Assembly (NCBI GenBank): GCA_963693285.1
Contig: OY848929.1
Location: 3,288,501-3,352,500, forward strand
Origin: Xestospongia muta
Taxonomy: Eukaryota; Porifera; Demospongiae; Haplosclerida; Petrosiidae
Direction: 5' to 3'
Length of the DNA: 64,000 nt
In this document: positions 47,230 through 59,399 of the stretch, piece by piece
Layout of the letters: each line of letters begins with the position of its first letter
Position numbering within the stretch: position 1 is the first letter of the stretch
The notes under the pieces: generated by a model
Databases searched by the model: none
What the model saw: the letters and a program-made list of their open reading frames with translations, nothing else
Told to the model about the DNA's origin: nothing
Made by a program: the position numbers and the translations under genes

Positions 47230-47401
47230 CACCCACTAGTTAGATAATGACTGTCATCTCCTACATGATTTGACTGATGTAACCATTTAATGGTTTCATC
47301 ATAAAATTGGTAATTGCAAATCATTAATATATAATCTCTGACCATATCAGAAAAATTACAAAACCATGTATCACCTTTTTTGTATCTCTGAGACGGGGAG
47401 C
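47230..47401 (-). CDS. Candidate internal exon, left-arm mirror copy
   Basis: Exact mirror of the exon at 61,440-61,611, with the same acceptor and donor. The companion exon candidate lies at 47,103-47,177. There one base differs between arms: CTT here against CTG in the right arm, which is silent for leucine in the LSVSDQLLVM frame. Same uncertainties as for its partner. Confidence 0.5.
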
Positions 47402-48169
47402 CTAAAATATAAATCATAAATTACTATACATACTAGTCAAATAGCTATTTCATTGTACATTTTGGCTATATACTTACTAAAAGGTTGACTCTGAGCCAGC
47501 TAAGTCATCTCTAAGCAGCAACAGTTCTTTGTTTTTGGAGCTGCAGGTCATGTGATATAAGGAAGGTGAAGCTAATGCTTCTTTTAGCACACCCACAATA
47601 AAAATAGCTACCAAGAGAGATCACTCTCATATCTCCTTGATTTCTCACATGAAATGTAAATGAGAATAACTGACTATGTGCTCGCAAGTGGTATTTAATT
47701 CTTCGACTTCCAGATTCGTAGTATACCAAGCGGGCATGACATAATAATATTCAAATCTCACATTTTTTTAATAAACATTATTCTCGATATATCTTTTCTT
47801 AATTTACAGACTAAAACACAGGATTGTCTATAGTAGCAGTATCAGCTTATAATGGAGGTATGCAATGTCTCACATTCTTTTCCCTGATCCTGTGACTTTA
47901 TTGGGACTACTCAGCAATTATTATTAAGTGGTCATCCTCTTAATATACTTCTAGATGGTATAATTTAAAGAAAGTCAACTTCATAGACTTAATATGTGGT
48001 GATCTTTGTCATTGATTACACCACATTCTACAAACATAACTGTAAAATATAGACATCAGAGGCGTGTACATCAATGATACTGTGATTATTTGTGTCAATT
48101 ATAATTAGTATCTTTGTTATATTGATGTGGTTTATATTTATAATGTTTCAACTAACGTCATGCATTAAA

Positions 48170-48960
48170 TGTTTGAACTATTGTTCGTTGGGAATGATAC
48201 TTGGGGTATGTGCTCAATAGCTCCTAATGCTAGGCAGTAACTCCCCTCGTTGTAACAAGATGATAACATGCTTCATTACAATAGCAGGACTCCGTAATAT
48301 GTGTGTTAAATAAACTTACATTCAGACAGGCAACGTTCATTGTGTGTTAGATAATATACAGTGAGTTACATTGTTGTTACTATCATGGCACGATCTTGAT
48401 GATCAACTGGGCATGCTCAGTTCGACTAACCACTCTAGTGGCGCCAATTTTGTACTAGAAAATAATAAACTTAGACGCCATTACTTCATTTTAGCAACCA
48501 GTCTGTCAGATGTTACTTCTGCAGGGCTGTTTAGCAAAACAAAAAGAGGGAACTGGAGTCCATGTAGTCGAGTCGTTCAGACAGTCTTCTATGCAGGAAA
48601 TACTGAGACAAAGCTGTTCCTGGCTACAACAAAAATGGAAGACAGTAGTAACAAATACGGTCAGAGTAGCAGTATCCATGTGTGTCGGTATTTAGCTTGT
48701 CCCACGTAGCTTTTGTATTCAGTGAGCTTTTATTCACTTTTAGCCCTTAATCTTAGTGCATTGGTGGCCTTGAACTAAGCCTGTCATAACATCATTTATA
48801 AACACAATACCTGATTTAGTCCTTTTCAGTGTAGTATATGGAATTTAGTAAGCATTATATTTGGTACAATACAGCAAGTATGAATAAAATCAGTCAAGTA
48901 TCTTTTTTACAAGTCTATTTCTTCTCCTTGGGTCAAATTTTGTATTAGTATCAACTATCT
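48170..48960 (-). repeat. Arm segment shared with 36.2-36.9 kb
   Basis: Reads on the minus strand as GTGGGACAAGCTAAATACC, CTGACCGTATTTGTTACTAC and GAGCATGCCCAGTTGATCAT. A diverged copy lies at 36,240-36,990 and the mirror at 59,880-60,670. Overlapping plus-strand open frames here (48,371-48,709) lack ATG-plus-splice support and are not conserved in the diverged copy, so I do not call them genes. Confidence 0.65.
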
Positions 48961-49441
48961 CTATAGTGATGTTGGTATTTCGTGTCTGCAACATATTTTC
49001 TGATAACAGTTTGTAAGTTCACATGTTGTAGATGTAAGAGAGATCTTTAGTTCCTTCAGGAGAGTAAGTCATAATTATGAATAATATGATATAGGTATGA
49101 CTAAACCACATTATGGTACTTTATTTCAGGTCACAAATCTAGACTCTCTCATTTTGGTAGATTCGATTAATTACCATTTTATTTTTAAAAGTTAACGCCT
49201 GTAATGAAAATTATTTAAGCAGACCAAATTTTCTTTCATGTCTACCTTCCTGTGTTTTGAAGTAATGTCTTTTTTAACTATGTCTGTAGTGATGTTGGTA
49301 TTCTGTTTCTGCAACAAAGATGATGATCTGGGCAGTGACAATGTTTTCTGATATGAGTTTGTAAGTTCATATGTTGTAGATGTAATTATTATTAATTTGA
49401 TATGTTGTAGATGTAATTATTATTAATTTGTTCTCCCTATA

Positions 49442-49445
<4 letters not shown>

Positions 49446-49478
<33 letters not shown>
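49446..49478. repeat. TA microsatellite, left arm
   Basis: Run of TA dinucleotides. The mirror run at 59,363-59,395 has the same length, since the coordinate sum of the two arms is unchanged across it. Confidence 0.9.
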
Positions 49479-49480
<2 letters not shown>

Positions 49481-50439
49481 TCTATTATTTAAGATCTGAT
49501 AAGATGGTTTGCACCACAAAGATGCCAGCAGAAACAAAGCTGTACTCCCTACAAAAAGGACAAGTGACAAATTTGCTCAGAGTACTGTACTCACAAGCAT
49601 ATAAACATGCATGCATTAACTGCCAAGCTTTTTTCTTAGCTTTCATATAGTTTTTAATTTAGCTTGAGCCTTGAGTTGGTGCATACATAGGCACTATATG
49701 GAACAAGCCTTGAAGTACACACATAGTATATTTATGACTTAGCATTCTTGTTAATAGCATATAGTATAGGTTTGGTGCATGCATGGTATAGAACTTGCCT
49801 TTACAGTTCAAGGGTTAACTGTTGAAAACTACTCTATAACCAATAACATCCTCTATATAAAATATACTAGAATGTTTAGCCAATATTGTATTATAAATTA
49901 TTAGCTTATTAGAGCCAGTCTGCTGCCTATAGTACAAGTACATCCTCCCTGTTTTGCAACAAGTTCATCCATCTTGTAATTGCCTACTTTTAGTAGTGTA
50001 GTTATATAGCATTACTAGTCATAACTTGTATTATGACAAGAATTATTATTATATATGTACATGTACTAATTTTTTTACTTTGCGTTTTAATACTGCATCT
50101 GGATGACTCTTTTATTCAATGTTCCCTAACCCTTATTATGTTGCAGTGTCAAAGCATCCTCTATATAAAATGTAGCCGATATTTTGTTATTAATTACCTA
50201 GCCAATATTTTGTTATAAATAATTATTAGCTTAGAGCTAGTCTGCTGCCTGTAGTACAGGTATATCCTCCCTCTTTAGGAGTCTTAGGGTTACATTTTGC
50301 AACAAGTAAATCCCATTATGTAATTGCCTACTTTTAGTGGTGTAGTTATATATCATTAGTAGTCATACCTTTTATTATGACAAGAATTATTATACAAGTA
50401 CCTGTGCTAATTTATGTGTAATGTAATTCTCATGTTAAC

Positions 50440-51080
50440 TGTATCTGAATGACTCTTGTATTCAATGTCCCCTAATGTAACCCTCATTATATCCCAGCCT
50501 CAAATTCACTGTCCCTTAATGTAACCCTCATTATGTCCCAGTGTCATTGTAATCCTGCAAGTATCCTTGTGTCGTACCTATTAATTGATCTTTCTTAAGT
50601 CCACTATGTTTGCTGTGTCCAAATGACTCTTCTATCCATTATCCTCAAATGTAACACTTATTCCAGTGTCAAAGTGATCCTGTGTCCATACCTGTTGTTG
50701 TTATTGTTGTTAAGTCCACTATGTTCACTTTTCCAAACAAATCTTATATTCACTATGCCCTAATTTAACTGTCATTATATCCTTGTTTCTCCTTGTTTAA
50801 GTCCACCTGGTTATCAGTGTCTGAATCACCCTTTTATCTACTGTACCCAAAGGAGCTGTCATTATATCCCTATACTAACCTGTGTCCTTAGATATTATAT
50901 GCTAAGTCTACTGTGTACACTGTGTCCAAATGATCTTATCATTTGTATACTAAATTAACCTTCATTATATCCTTGATTGTCTTTATCTATTATTTTATAA
51001 AGTCCATTGTGTTCACTGTGTCAAAACAACTCTTCTATTGACTACCCCCTAATGAAACTATCATTATACCCCTTAAGTAT
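50440..51080 (-). repeat. Degenerate tandem units with TAAGTCCACTATGTTCACTG
   Basis: Irregular units of roughly 70-130 bp, each with a form of AGTGGACTTA (minus strand), a form of GGATATAATGACAG, and ATAGAAGAGTCATTTGGACA. About six units are present here, with the mirror at 57,760-58,400 and related pieces at 29,820-30,110 and 34,220-34,350. No coding frame is conserved. Confidence 0.65.
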
Positions 51081-51189
51081 CCATTTATCTCTTCAATTTT
51101 TCAATTGAACCCTATAATTTATCAAGTCTGTCCATGCAAACATCCATTTATCTATTTATCTTTTCAAGTGATCCTTATATGAACATTGC

Positions 51190-54130
51190 TAGGCATTAAT
51201 CAGTCTCTACTATTTATCAAATGGAGGAAACCTCAATTACACAGTCTTTGTTCTATGACTTCAACTTTGATATATGGAGGAAACCTCAATTAAACAGTCT
51301 TTGTTCTATGACTTCTGCATTGAGGTAGCCATAATATTAATGTAGTTCAATTTATGTAGGTTTACATACCCAGTATTAAGCATTTTAGATTGATTAGTAC
51401 TGCATCGACAATGCATTTTAGTTTGTAGCCTAATGCTTTCTCTATTCCTTTTGTTTCTTTACAGTACAACTCTGCTGTGAATACTATGAAAATCTGTTTA
51501 GTTCTGTCCTCATAAGGAGAGTAAATGGCTGGATAGATCACGACAATATGAATAGATAGTACCTGTACAATGTTTCTTTGATAGCTATGTATCAATCCAT
51601 TTATTCAATTATTTATCATGTCTGTCCATGCATCCATCCCTTTATCTTTTCAAGTGATCACTATACCGGTATGAAGATTTCTAGGCATTTATCAGTCTCT
51701 ACTATTTATCAAACGAAGGAAACCTCAATTAAACAGTCTTTGTTCTATGACTTCTGCATTGAGGTAGGCATAATATTAATGTAGTTCAATGTATGTAGGT
51801 TTACATACCCAGTATTAATCATTTTAGAATGATTAGTACTGCATCGACAGTGCATTTTAGTTTGTAGCCTAATGCTTTCTCTATTCTTATTGTTCTTTTA
51901 CAGTTGGTACAACTTGCAATGAATAATGCTCCAAAACTCTTATCTGTTAAATGTTTGTCTTGGTAAGGAGAGTGAATGCCTGGTTAGATTGCTGAGCATG
52001 TGGATAGCATAAGTGTATAATGTATCATTTGATAGCTATGTATCAATCCATTTATTCAACTTATTATCATGTCTGTCCATGTATCTATCCATTTATCTTT
52101 TAACAGATCTCATTATGAATATTGCTAGGCATTTATCAGTCTTGACTATTTATCAAATAGAGGAAACCTCAATTAAACAGACTCTATTTGTGATCCACAA
52201 CTGGTCATGTAAATTGTTCTTTGTTCTATGACTTCTGCTTTGAGGTAGCCATAATATTAATGTAGTTCAATGCATGTAGGTACACGTACCCGGTGTTAAC
52301 TACTTTAGAATGATTAGTACTGCATCGACAATGCATTTTAGTTGGTAGCCTAATGCTTTTTCTATTCCTTTTGTTCCTTTACAGTACAACTCTGCTGTGA
52401 ATACTATGAAAATCTGTTTAATTCTGTCCTCATAAGGAGAGTGAATGACTGGATAGATCACGAGCATATGAATAGATGGTACCTGTACAATGTATCTTTT
52501 GGCAGCTATGTAGCAATCCGTTTATTCAACTATTTATTATGTCTGTCCATACATCCATCTATTTATCTTTTAACTGATCCAATGGAGAAAACATCAATTA
52601 AACAGACTTCATTTGTGATCCATAACTGGTCATGTAAATAGTTCTTTGTTTTATGACTACCATTTTGAGATAGCCATAATATTAATGTAGTTCAATGCAT
52701 GTACCTTTACGTACTGAGTATTAATCATTTTCGATTGATTAGTACTGCATGGACAATGCATTTTAGTTCGTAACCTAATTCTTTCTCTATTCTTATTGTT
52801 CTTTTACAGTTGGTACAACTTACTATTCAATGAAGATGGCTCCAACAAATCTGTTGTGAATACTATAAATATCTGTAAAATGTTTGTCCTGGTAAGGAGA
52901 GTGAATGGCTGGATAGATTGCTCAGGATATGAATTTATGGTAGCTTATAATGTATCTCTTAATAGCTATGTATCAATCCACTTATTCAACTATTTATCAT
53001 GTCTGTCTTTTAACTGATCCCTATAAGAACATTGCTAGTCTTGACTATTTATCGAATGGAGGAAACATCAATTAAATGACACCATTTGTGATCCACAACT
53101 GGTCATGTAAATTGTTCTTTGTTCTACGACTACTGCTTTGAGGTAGCCAAAATATTAATGTAGTTCAATGCATGTACCTTCACGTACTTAGTATTAATCA
53201 TTTTTGATTGATTTATACTGCATCGACAATGAATTTTAGTTTGTAGCCTAATTCTTTCTCTATTCTTATTGTTCTTTAACAATTGGTACAACTTGCAATG
53301 AATAATGCTCCAAAACTCTTCTGTGAATACCATCAATATCTGTTCAATGTTTGTCTTGGTAAGGAGAGTGAATGCCTGGTTAGATTGCTGAGCATGTATC
53401 ATTTGATAGCTATGTATCAATCCATTTATTCAACTATTTTATCATGTCTTTCCATGCATCCATCCATTTATCTTTTAACGGATCTCATTATGAATATTGC
53501 TAGGCATTGATCAGTCTTGACTATTTGATCATTTTTGATTGATTTATACTGCATCGACAATGCATTTTAGTTTGTAGCCTAATACTTGCTCTATTCTTAT
53601 TGTTCTTTTACAGTTGGTACAACTTAGTTTTCAAAGAAGATGGCTCCAACAAATCTGCTGTGAATGCTATCAATATCTGTAAAATGTTTGTCCTGGTTAG
53701 GAGAGGGAATGGCTGGATACATGCCTGAGCTTATGAATATATGGTAGCTTATAATATATCTCTTGATAGCTATGTATCAATCCACTTATTCAACTATTTA
53801 TCATGTTTGTCCATGCATCCATCCATTTATCTTTTAACGAATCCCATTATTAATATTGCTAGGCATATGTCAGTCTTGACTATTTATCATTGACTATATA
53901 GTGATCCCTATATCAAGATTACTAGGCATTTATCAGTCTCTACTATTTATCAAATGGAGGAAACCTCAATTAAACAGTCTTTGTTCTTTGACTTCTGCAT
54001 TGAGGTAGCCATAATATTAATGTAGCTCAATGTATGTAGGTTTACATACACAGCATTAATCAGTTTAGATTGATTAGTACTGCATCGACAATGCATTATA
54101 GTTGGTAGGCTAATTCTTTCTCTATTCTTA
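51190..54130 (+). repeat. Tandem array of exon-plus-intron modules of about 330-530 bp
   Basis: The landmark GCATCGACAATGCATTTTAG recurs, with changes, at about 51,401, 51,841, 52,322, 52,747, 53,220, 53,551 and 54,082. Each is followed by a C/T-rich tract (TCTCTATTCTTATTGTTC). Most have an acceptor TTTACAG, an exon-like core and GTAAGGAGAGTGAATG. Cores include 51,904-51,962, 52,810-52,891 and 53,614-53,695. A shared frame reads WYNLLFNEDGSNKSVV then NTINICKMFVLV in the better copies, and SAVNTMKICLVL or SSVNTINICSMFVLV in others. Some acceptors (53,280, CAG to CAA) and donors (51,511 and 52,431, GTAAGG to ATAAGG) are broken. The last unit runs into satellite instead of an exon. Confidence 0.7.
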
Positions 54131-54133
54131 TAG

Positions 54134-54401
54134 TTCTTTAGATCAGCTTAATTAAGCACTTTCTAAACTTTCTTAACTATCAAAAAGCTTTAAACAGTCT
54201 AATTTAGAGGTTTGATATATTTAACTCTTTAGGTCAGTTTAATTAAGCAGTTTTGATAGTTATTTTCTAAACTTTCTTAACTATCAAAAAGCTCTAAACA
54301 ATCTATTAAGAGTTTTAACCTATTTAAACTAAGTCATCCAAAGATTTAAGACAGATAAAGTTACTAAACTCTTTAGATCAGCTTAATTTAGCAGTTTTGA
54401 T
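54134..54401 (+). repeat. Isolated satellite fragment in the palindrome spacer
   Basis: About 1.9 degenerate copies of the 145-bp satellite monomer, 27 kb away from the main array. Matches include TTTAGATCAGCTTAATTAAG, TCTAAACTTTCTTAACT and AAAGATTTAAGACAGATAAA. It resembles the diverged edge type (TTAATTAAGCAG, CTATCAAAAAGCTC) rather than the homogeneous core. Its left border replaces the exon of a tandem module at TTCTTTA, a possible microhomology. Confidence 0.93.
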
Positions 54402-54734
54402 ACATTTATTTGCTTGACTGTGAGTTTTTGTTGCAACTATTTGCATGTCAGTCATTTCAATTTAGCCATTCATTCATTCATCTGTCATTTATTTATCTTA
54501 TTTGTTTATCCATCTATCTATGTACTCATTGATTCATTCATCTATTCATTCATCCATTCCAACCTCTGTTGATCCTACTGCATCAGATCTTGAACTAAAG
54601 ACAACAGGTGTTCCAGTTGTCAATAAACAGATAGAGTTTATTGTATGTCCTCATGACTAAGTGGTATTTATTGAAGGCGTAAATGTAAGATAACATCTTT
54701 GTTAAACGTAATACAGCTTGTCTAATAGCTGACT

Positions 54735-55250
54735 TAGCATTAATTAACCTATAAAGTGATACGACATAATATAATATGATATAATTCATAGATGATTAGA
54801 CAGTACTTATTAAATATTCATATTAAACACTATACAATTACAAATAAAGAGGTAAAGACCACTATGAATAAGAGAATAGATGCTACACAGGTTTTTCAAA
54901 ATAGCAATGGTCTTTAAAGGACCACGTTCTATTTGGCCTTCATTAGTAACCAATATATATATAAAATGTACACATACATATACATGTACAAGTACACATG
55001 TGTATACTTTCATCATATCATTGAGTAGTTTAACAACTCTATCGCTACTTCTTGTTCAATGGATCCTTATAGGTACAAAAGTTGATGACTTCTAACTTGA
55101 GCCTCACCCACAACAGATTTGGGATATTTAGGAGTTTCGAGTGTCACTATAGCCACAGCAGTATCAAGCAAGTTACTAATGTTATGATAGAAATAACACA
55201 TAGTTATAATATATCACTAATATGTGTAATGTATGTACATATACAAACAA
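54735..55250 (-). pseudogene. MYCBP2-like exon relic, copy 3
   Basis: Minus-strand copy of the exon found at 37,147 and 39,422. One part (55,085-55,160) reads DTAVAIVTLETPKYPKSVVG. The other (54,850-54,960) reads LVTNEGQIERGPLKTIAILK then NLCSIYSLIHSG. About 120 bp of CA/TA-rich sequence separates the two halves, so the exon is split. Intron sequence on both sides also matches the other copies (TGATATATTATAACTA; GAATTATATCATATTATA). It lies only in the spacer and has no mirror in the arms. Confidence 0.8.
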
Positions 55251-55536
55251 TGCATTAGTGACTAGGGATGGTGAACCTCATTCATCTAAGTACTATTGGC
55301 CAACTTAACTGATGACATTATTCAGGTAATTTAGCACATATAAACGCTTTCCATTTCTAATTATAAACATGTAGTTATCATCTTTTGTATGATTGATATA
55401 AATTCACTACATAACCATTCAGATTTAAAAAGGCCAAAGATTTTAAAACCATATAAAATACACATGCATAATTTATACATGGTCCTCTATTTATAGTAAC
55501 ATTATACAGATATAGCATAGACGTAACGATTGATAC

Positions 55537-58500
55537 ATACATAGCTATCAAATGATACATGCTCAGCAATCTAACCAGGCATTCACTCTCCTTACCAAGA
55601 CAAACATTGAACAGATATTGATGGTATTCACAGAAGAGTTTTGGAGCATTATTCATTGCAAGTTGTACCAATTGTTAAAGAACAATAAGAATAGAGAAAG
55701 AATTAGGCTACAAACTAAAATTCATTGTCGATGCAGTATAAATCAATCAAAAATGATTAATACTAAGTACGTGAAGGTACATGCATTGAACTACATTAAT
55801 ATTTTGGCTACCTCAAAGCAGTAGTCGTAGAACAAAGAACAATTTACATGACCAGTTGTGGATCACAAATGGTGTCAGTTTAATTGATGTTTCCTCCATT
55901 CGATAAATAGTCAAGACTAGCAATGTTCTTATAGGGATCAGTTAAAAGACAGACATGATAAATAGTTGAATAAGTGGATTGATACATAGCTATTAAGAGA
56001 TACATTATAAGCTACCATAAATTCATATCCTGAGCAATCTATCCAGCCATTCACTCTCCTTACCAGGACAAACATTTTACAGATATTTATAGTATTCACA
56101 ACAGATTTGTTGGAGCCATCTTCATTGAATAGTAAGTTGTAAAGGTACATGCATTGAACTACATTAATATTATGGCTATCTCAAAATGGTAGTCATAAAA
56201 CAAAGAACTATTTACATGACCAGTTATGGATCACAAATGAAGTCTGTTTAATTGATGTTTTCTCCATTGGATCAGTTAAAAGATAAATAGATGGATGTAT
56301 GGACAGACATAATAAATAGTTGAATAAACGGATTGCTACATAGCTGCCAAAAGATACATTGTACAGGTACCATCTATTCATATGCTCGTGATCTATCCAG
56401 TCATTCACTCTCCTTATGAGGACAGAATTAAACAGATTTTCATAGTATTCACAGCAGAGTTGTACTGTAAAGGAACAAAAGGAATAGAAAAAGCATTAGG
56501 CTACCAACTAAAATGCATTGTCGATGCAGTACTAATCATTCTAAAGTAGTTAACACCGGGTACGTGTACCTACATGCATTGAACTACATTAATATTATGG
56601 CTACCTCAAAGCAGAAGTCATAGAACAAAGAACAATTTACATGACCAGTTGTGGATCACAAATAGAGTCTGTTTAATTGAGGTTTCCTCTATTTGATAAA
56701 TAGTCAAGACTGATAAATGCCTAGCAATATTCATAATGAGATCTGTTAAAAGATAAATGGATAGATACATGGACAGACATGATAATAAGTTGAATAAATG
56801 GATTGATACATAGCTATCAAATGATACATTATACACTTATGCTATCCACATGCTCAGCAATCTAACCAGGCATTCACTCTCCTTACCAAGACAAACATTT
56901 AACAGATAAGAGTTTTGGAGCATTATTCATTGCAAGTTGTACCAACTGTAAAAGAACAATAAGAATAGAGAAAGCATTAGGCTACAAACTAAAATGCACT
57001 GTCGATGCAGTACTAATCATTCTAAAATGATTAATACTGGGTATGTAAACCTACATACATTGAACTACATTAATATTATGCCTACCTCAATGCAGAAGTC
57101 ATAGAACAAAGACTGTTTAATTGAGGTTTCCTTCGTTTGATAAATAGTAGAGACTGATAAATGCCTAGAAATCTTCATACCGGTATAGTGATCACTTGAA
57201 AAGATAAAGGGATGGATGCATGGACAGACATGATAAATAATTGAATAAATGGATTGATACATAGCTATCAAAGAAACATTGTACAGGTACTATCTATTCA
57301 TATTGTCGTGATCTATCCAGCCATTTACTCTCCTTATGAGGACAGAACTAAACAGATTTTCATAGTATTCACAGCAGAGTTGTACTGTAAAGAAACAAAA
57401 GGAATAGAGAAAGCATTAGGCTACAAACTAAAATGCATTGTCGATGCAGTACTAATCAATCTAAAATGCTTAATACTGGGTATGTAAACCTACATAAATT
57501 GAACTACATTAATATTATGGCTACCTCAATGCAGAAGTCATAGAACAAAGACTGTTTAATTGAGGTTTCCTCCATATATCAAAGTTGAAGTCATAGAACA
57601 AAGACTGTGTAATTGAGGTTTCCTCCATTTGATAAATAGTAGAGACTGATTAATGCCTAGCAATGTTCATATAAGGATCACTTGAAAAGATAAATGGATG
57701 TTTGCATGGACAGACTTGATAAATTATAGGGTTCAATTGAAAAATTGAAGAGATAAATGGATACTTAAGGGGTATAATGATAGTTTCATTAGGGGGTAGT
57801 CAATAGAAGAGTTGTTTTGACACAGTGAACACAATGGACTTTATAAAATAATAGATAAAGACAATCAAGGATATAATGAAGGTTAATTTAGTATACAAAT
57901 GATAAGATCATTTGGACACAGTGTACACAGTAGACTTAGCATATAATATCTAAGGACACAGGTTAGTATAGGGATATAATGACAGCTCCTTTGGGTACAG
58001 TAGATAAAAGGGTGATTCAGACACTGATAACCAGGTGGACTTAAACAAGGAGAAACAAGGATATAATGACAGTTAAATTAGGGCATAGTGAATATAAGAT
58101 TTGTTTGGAAAAGTGAACATAGTGGACTTAACAACAATAACAACAACAGGTATGGACACAGGATCACTTTGACACTGGAATAAGTGTTACATTTGAGGAT
58201 AATGGATAGAAGAGTCATTTGGACACAGCAAACATAGTGGACTTAAGAAAGATCAATTAATAGGTACGACACAAGGATACTTGCAGGATTACAATGACAC
58301 TGGGACATAATGAGGGTTACATTAAGGGACAGTGAATTTGAGGCTGGGATATAATGAGGGTTACATTAGGGGACATTGAATACAAGAGTCATTCAGATAC
58401 AGTTAACATGAGAATTACATTACACATAAATTAGCACAGGTACTTGTATAATAATTCTTGTCATAATAAAAGGTATGACTACTAATGATATATAACTACA

Positions 58501-59360
58501 CCACTAAAAGTAGGCAATTACATAATGGGATTTACTTGTTGCAAAATGTAACCCTAAGACTCCTAAAGAGGGAGGATATACCTGTACTACAGGCAGCAGA
58601 CTAGCTCTAAGCTAATAATTATTTATAACAAAATATTGGCTAGGTAATTAATAACAAAATATCGGCTACATTTTATATAGAGGATGCTTTGACACTGCAA
58701 CATAATAAGGGTTAGGGAACATTGAATAAAAGAGTCATCCAGATGCAGTATTAAAACGCAAAGTAAAAAAATTAGTACATGTACATATATAATAATAATT
58801 CTTGTCATAATACAAGTTATGACTAGTAATGCTATATAACTACACTACTAAAAGTAGGCAATTACAAGATGGATGAACTTGTTGCAAAACAGGGAGGATG
58901 TACTTGTACTATAGGCAGCAGACTGGCTCTAATAAGCTAATAATTTATAATACAATATTGGCTAAACATTCTAGTATATTTTATATAGAGGATGTTATTG
59001 GTTATAGAGTAGTTTTCAACAGTTAACCCTTGAACTGTAAAGGCAAGTTCTATACCATGCATGCACCAAACCTATACTATATGCTATTAACAAGAATGCT
59101 AAGTCATAAATATACTATGTGTGTACTTCAAGGCTTGTTCCATATAGTGCCTATGTATGCACCAACTCAAGGCTCAAGCTAAATTAAAAACTATATGAAA
59201 GCTAAGAAAAAAGCTTGGCAGTTAATGCATGCATGTTTATATGCTTGTGAGTACAGTACTCTGAGCAAATTTGTCACTTGTCCTTTTTGTAGGGAGTACA
59301 GCTTTGTTTCTGCTGGCATCTTTGTGGTGCAAACCATCTTATCAGATCTTAAATAATAGA

Positions 59361-59399
<39 letters not shown>

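Larger units (their letters stand above)
44841..53417 (+). repeat. Left arm of a very large inverted duplication
   Basis: Each position p in this arm has a reverse-complement partner at 108,841 minus p for 44,841 to about 51,150, at 108,849 minus p to 52,710, and at about 108,954 minus p to the inner edge. The two steps are an extra 8-bp tandem unit (ATTTATCT, about 51,150) and a 106-bp segment (52,711-52,816) absent from the right arm. Otherwise the arms look nearly identical; I found only a few single-base differences. The left limit is set by the window end cutting the right arm, not by loss of identity. Confidence 0.96.
53418..55536. other. Spacer of the inverted duplication
   Basis: 2,119 bp between the arms. 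It starts with further copies of the exon-like tandem module seen in the left arm (landmarks 53,551 and 54,082). It then holds a satellite fragment (54,134-54,401), short CATT/CATC-rich sequence, and a minus-strand piece of the MYCBP2-like gene (54,735-55,250). Its two ends share no inverted match beyond the arm edges. Confidence 0.85.

Noticed and set aside
48371..48709. 112-codon frame (and mirror at 60,132-60,470) as a gene
   Set aside because: The frame is not kept in the diverged copy at 36.4-36.8 kb and has no splice or domain support.
52013..53510. Plus-strand frames with SIHLFNYLSCLSIHPSIYLL as a repeated membrane protein
   Set aside because: They come from the intron part of the tandem modules (CATCCATCCATTTATC-type sequence) and run across donor sites.
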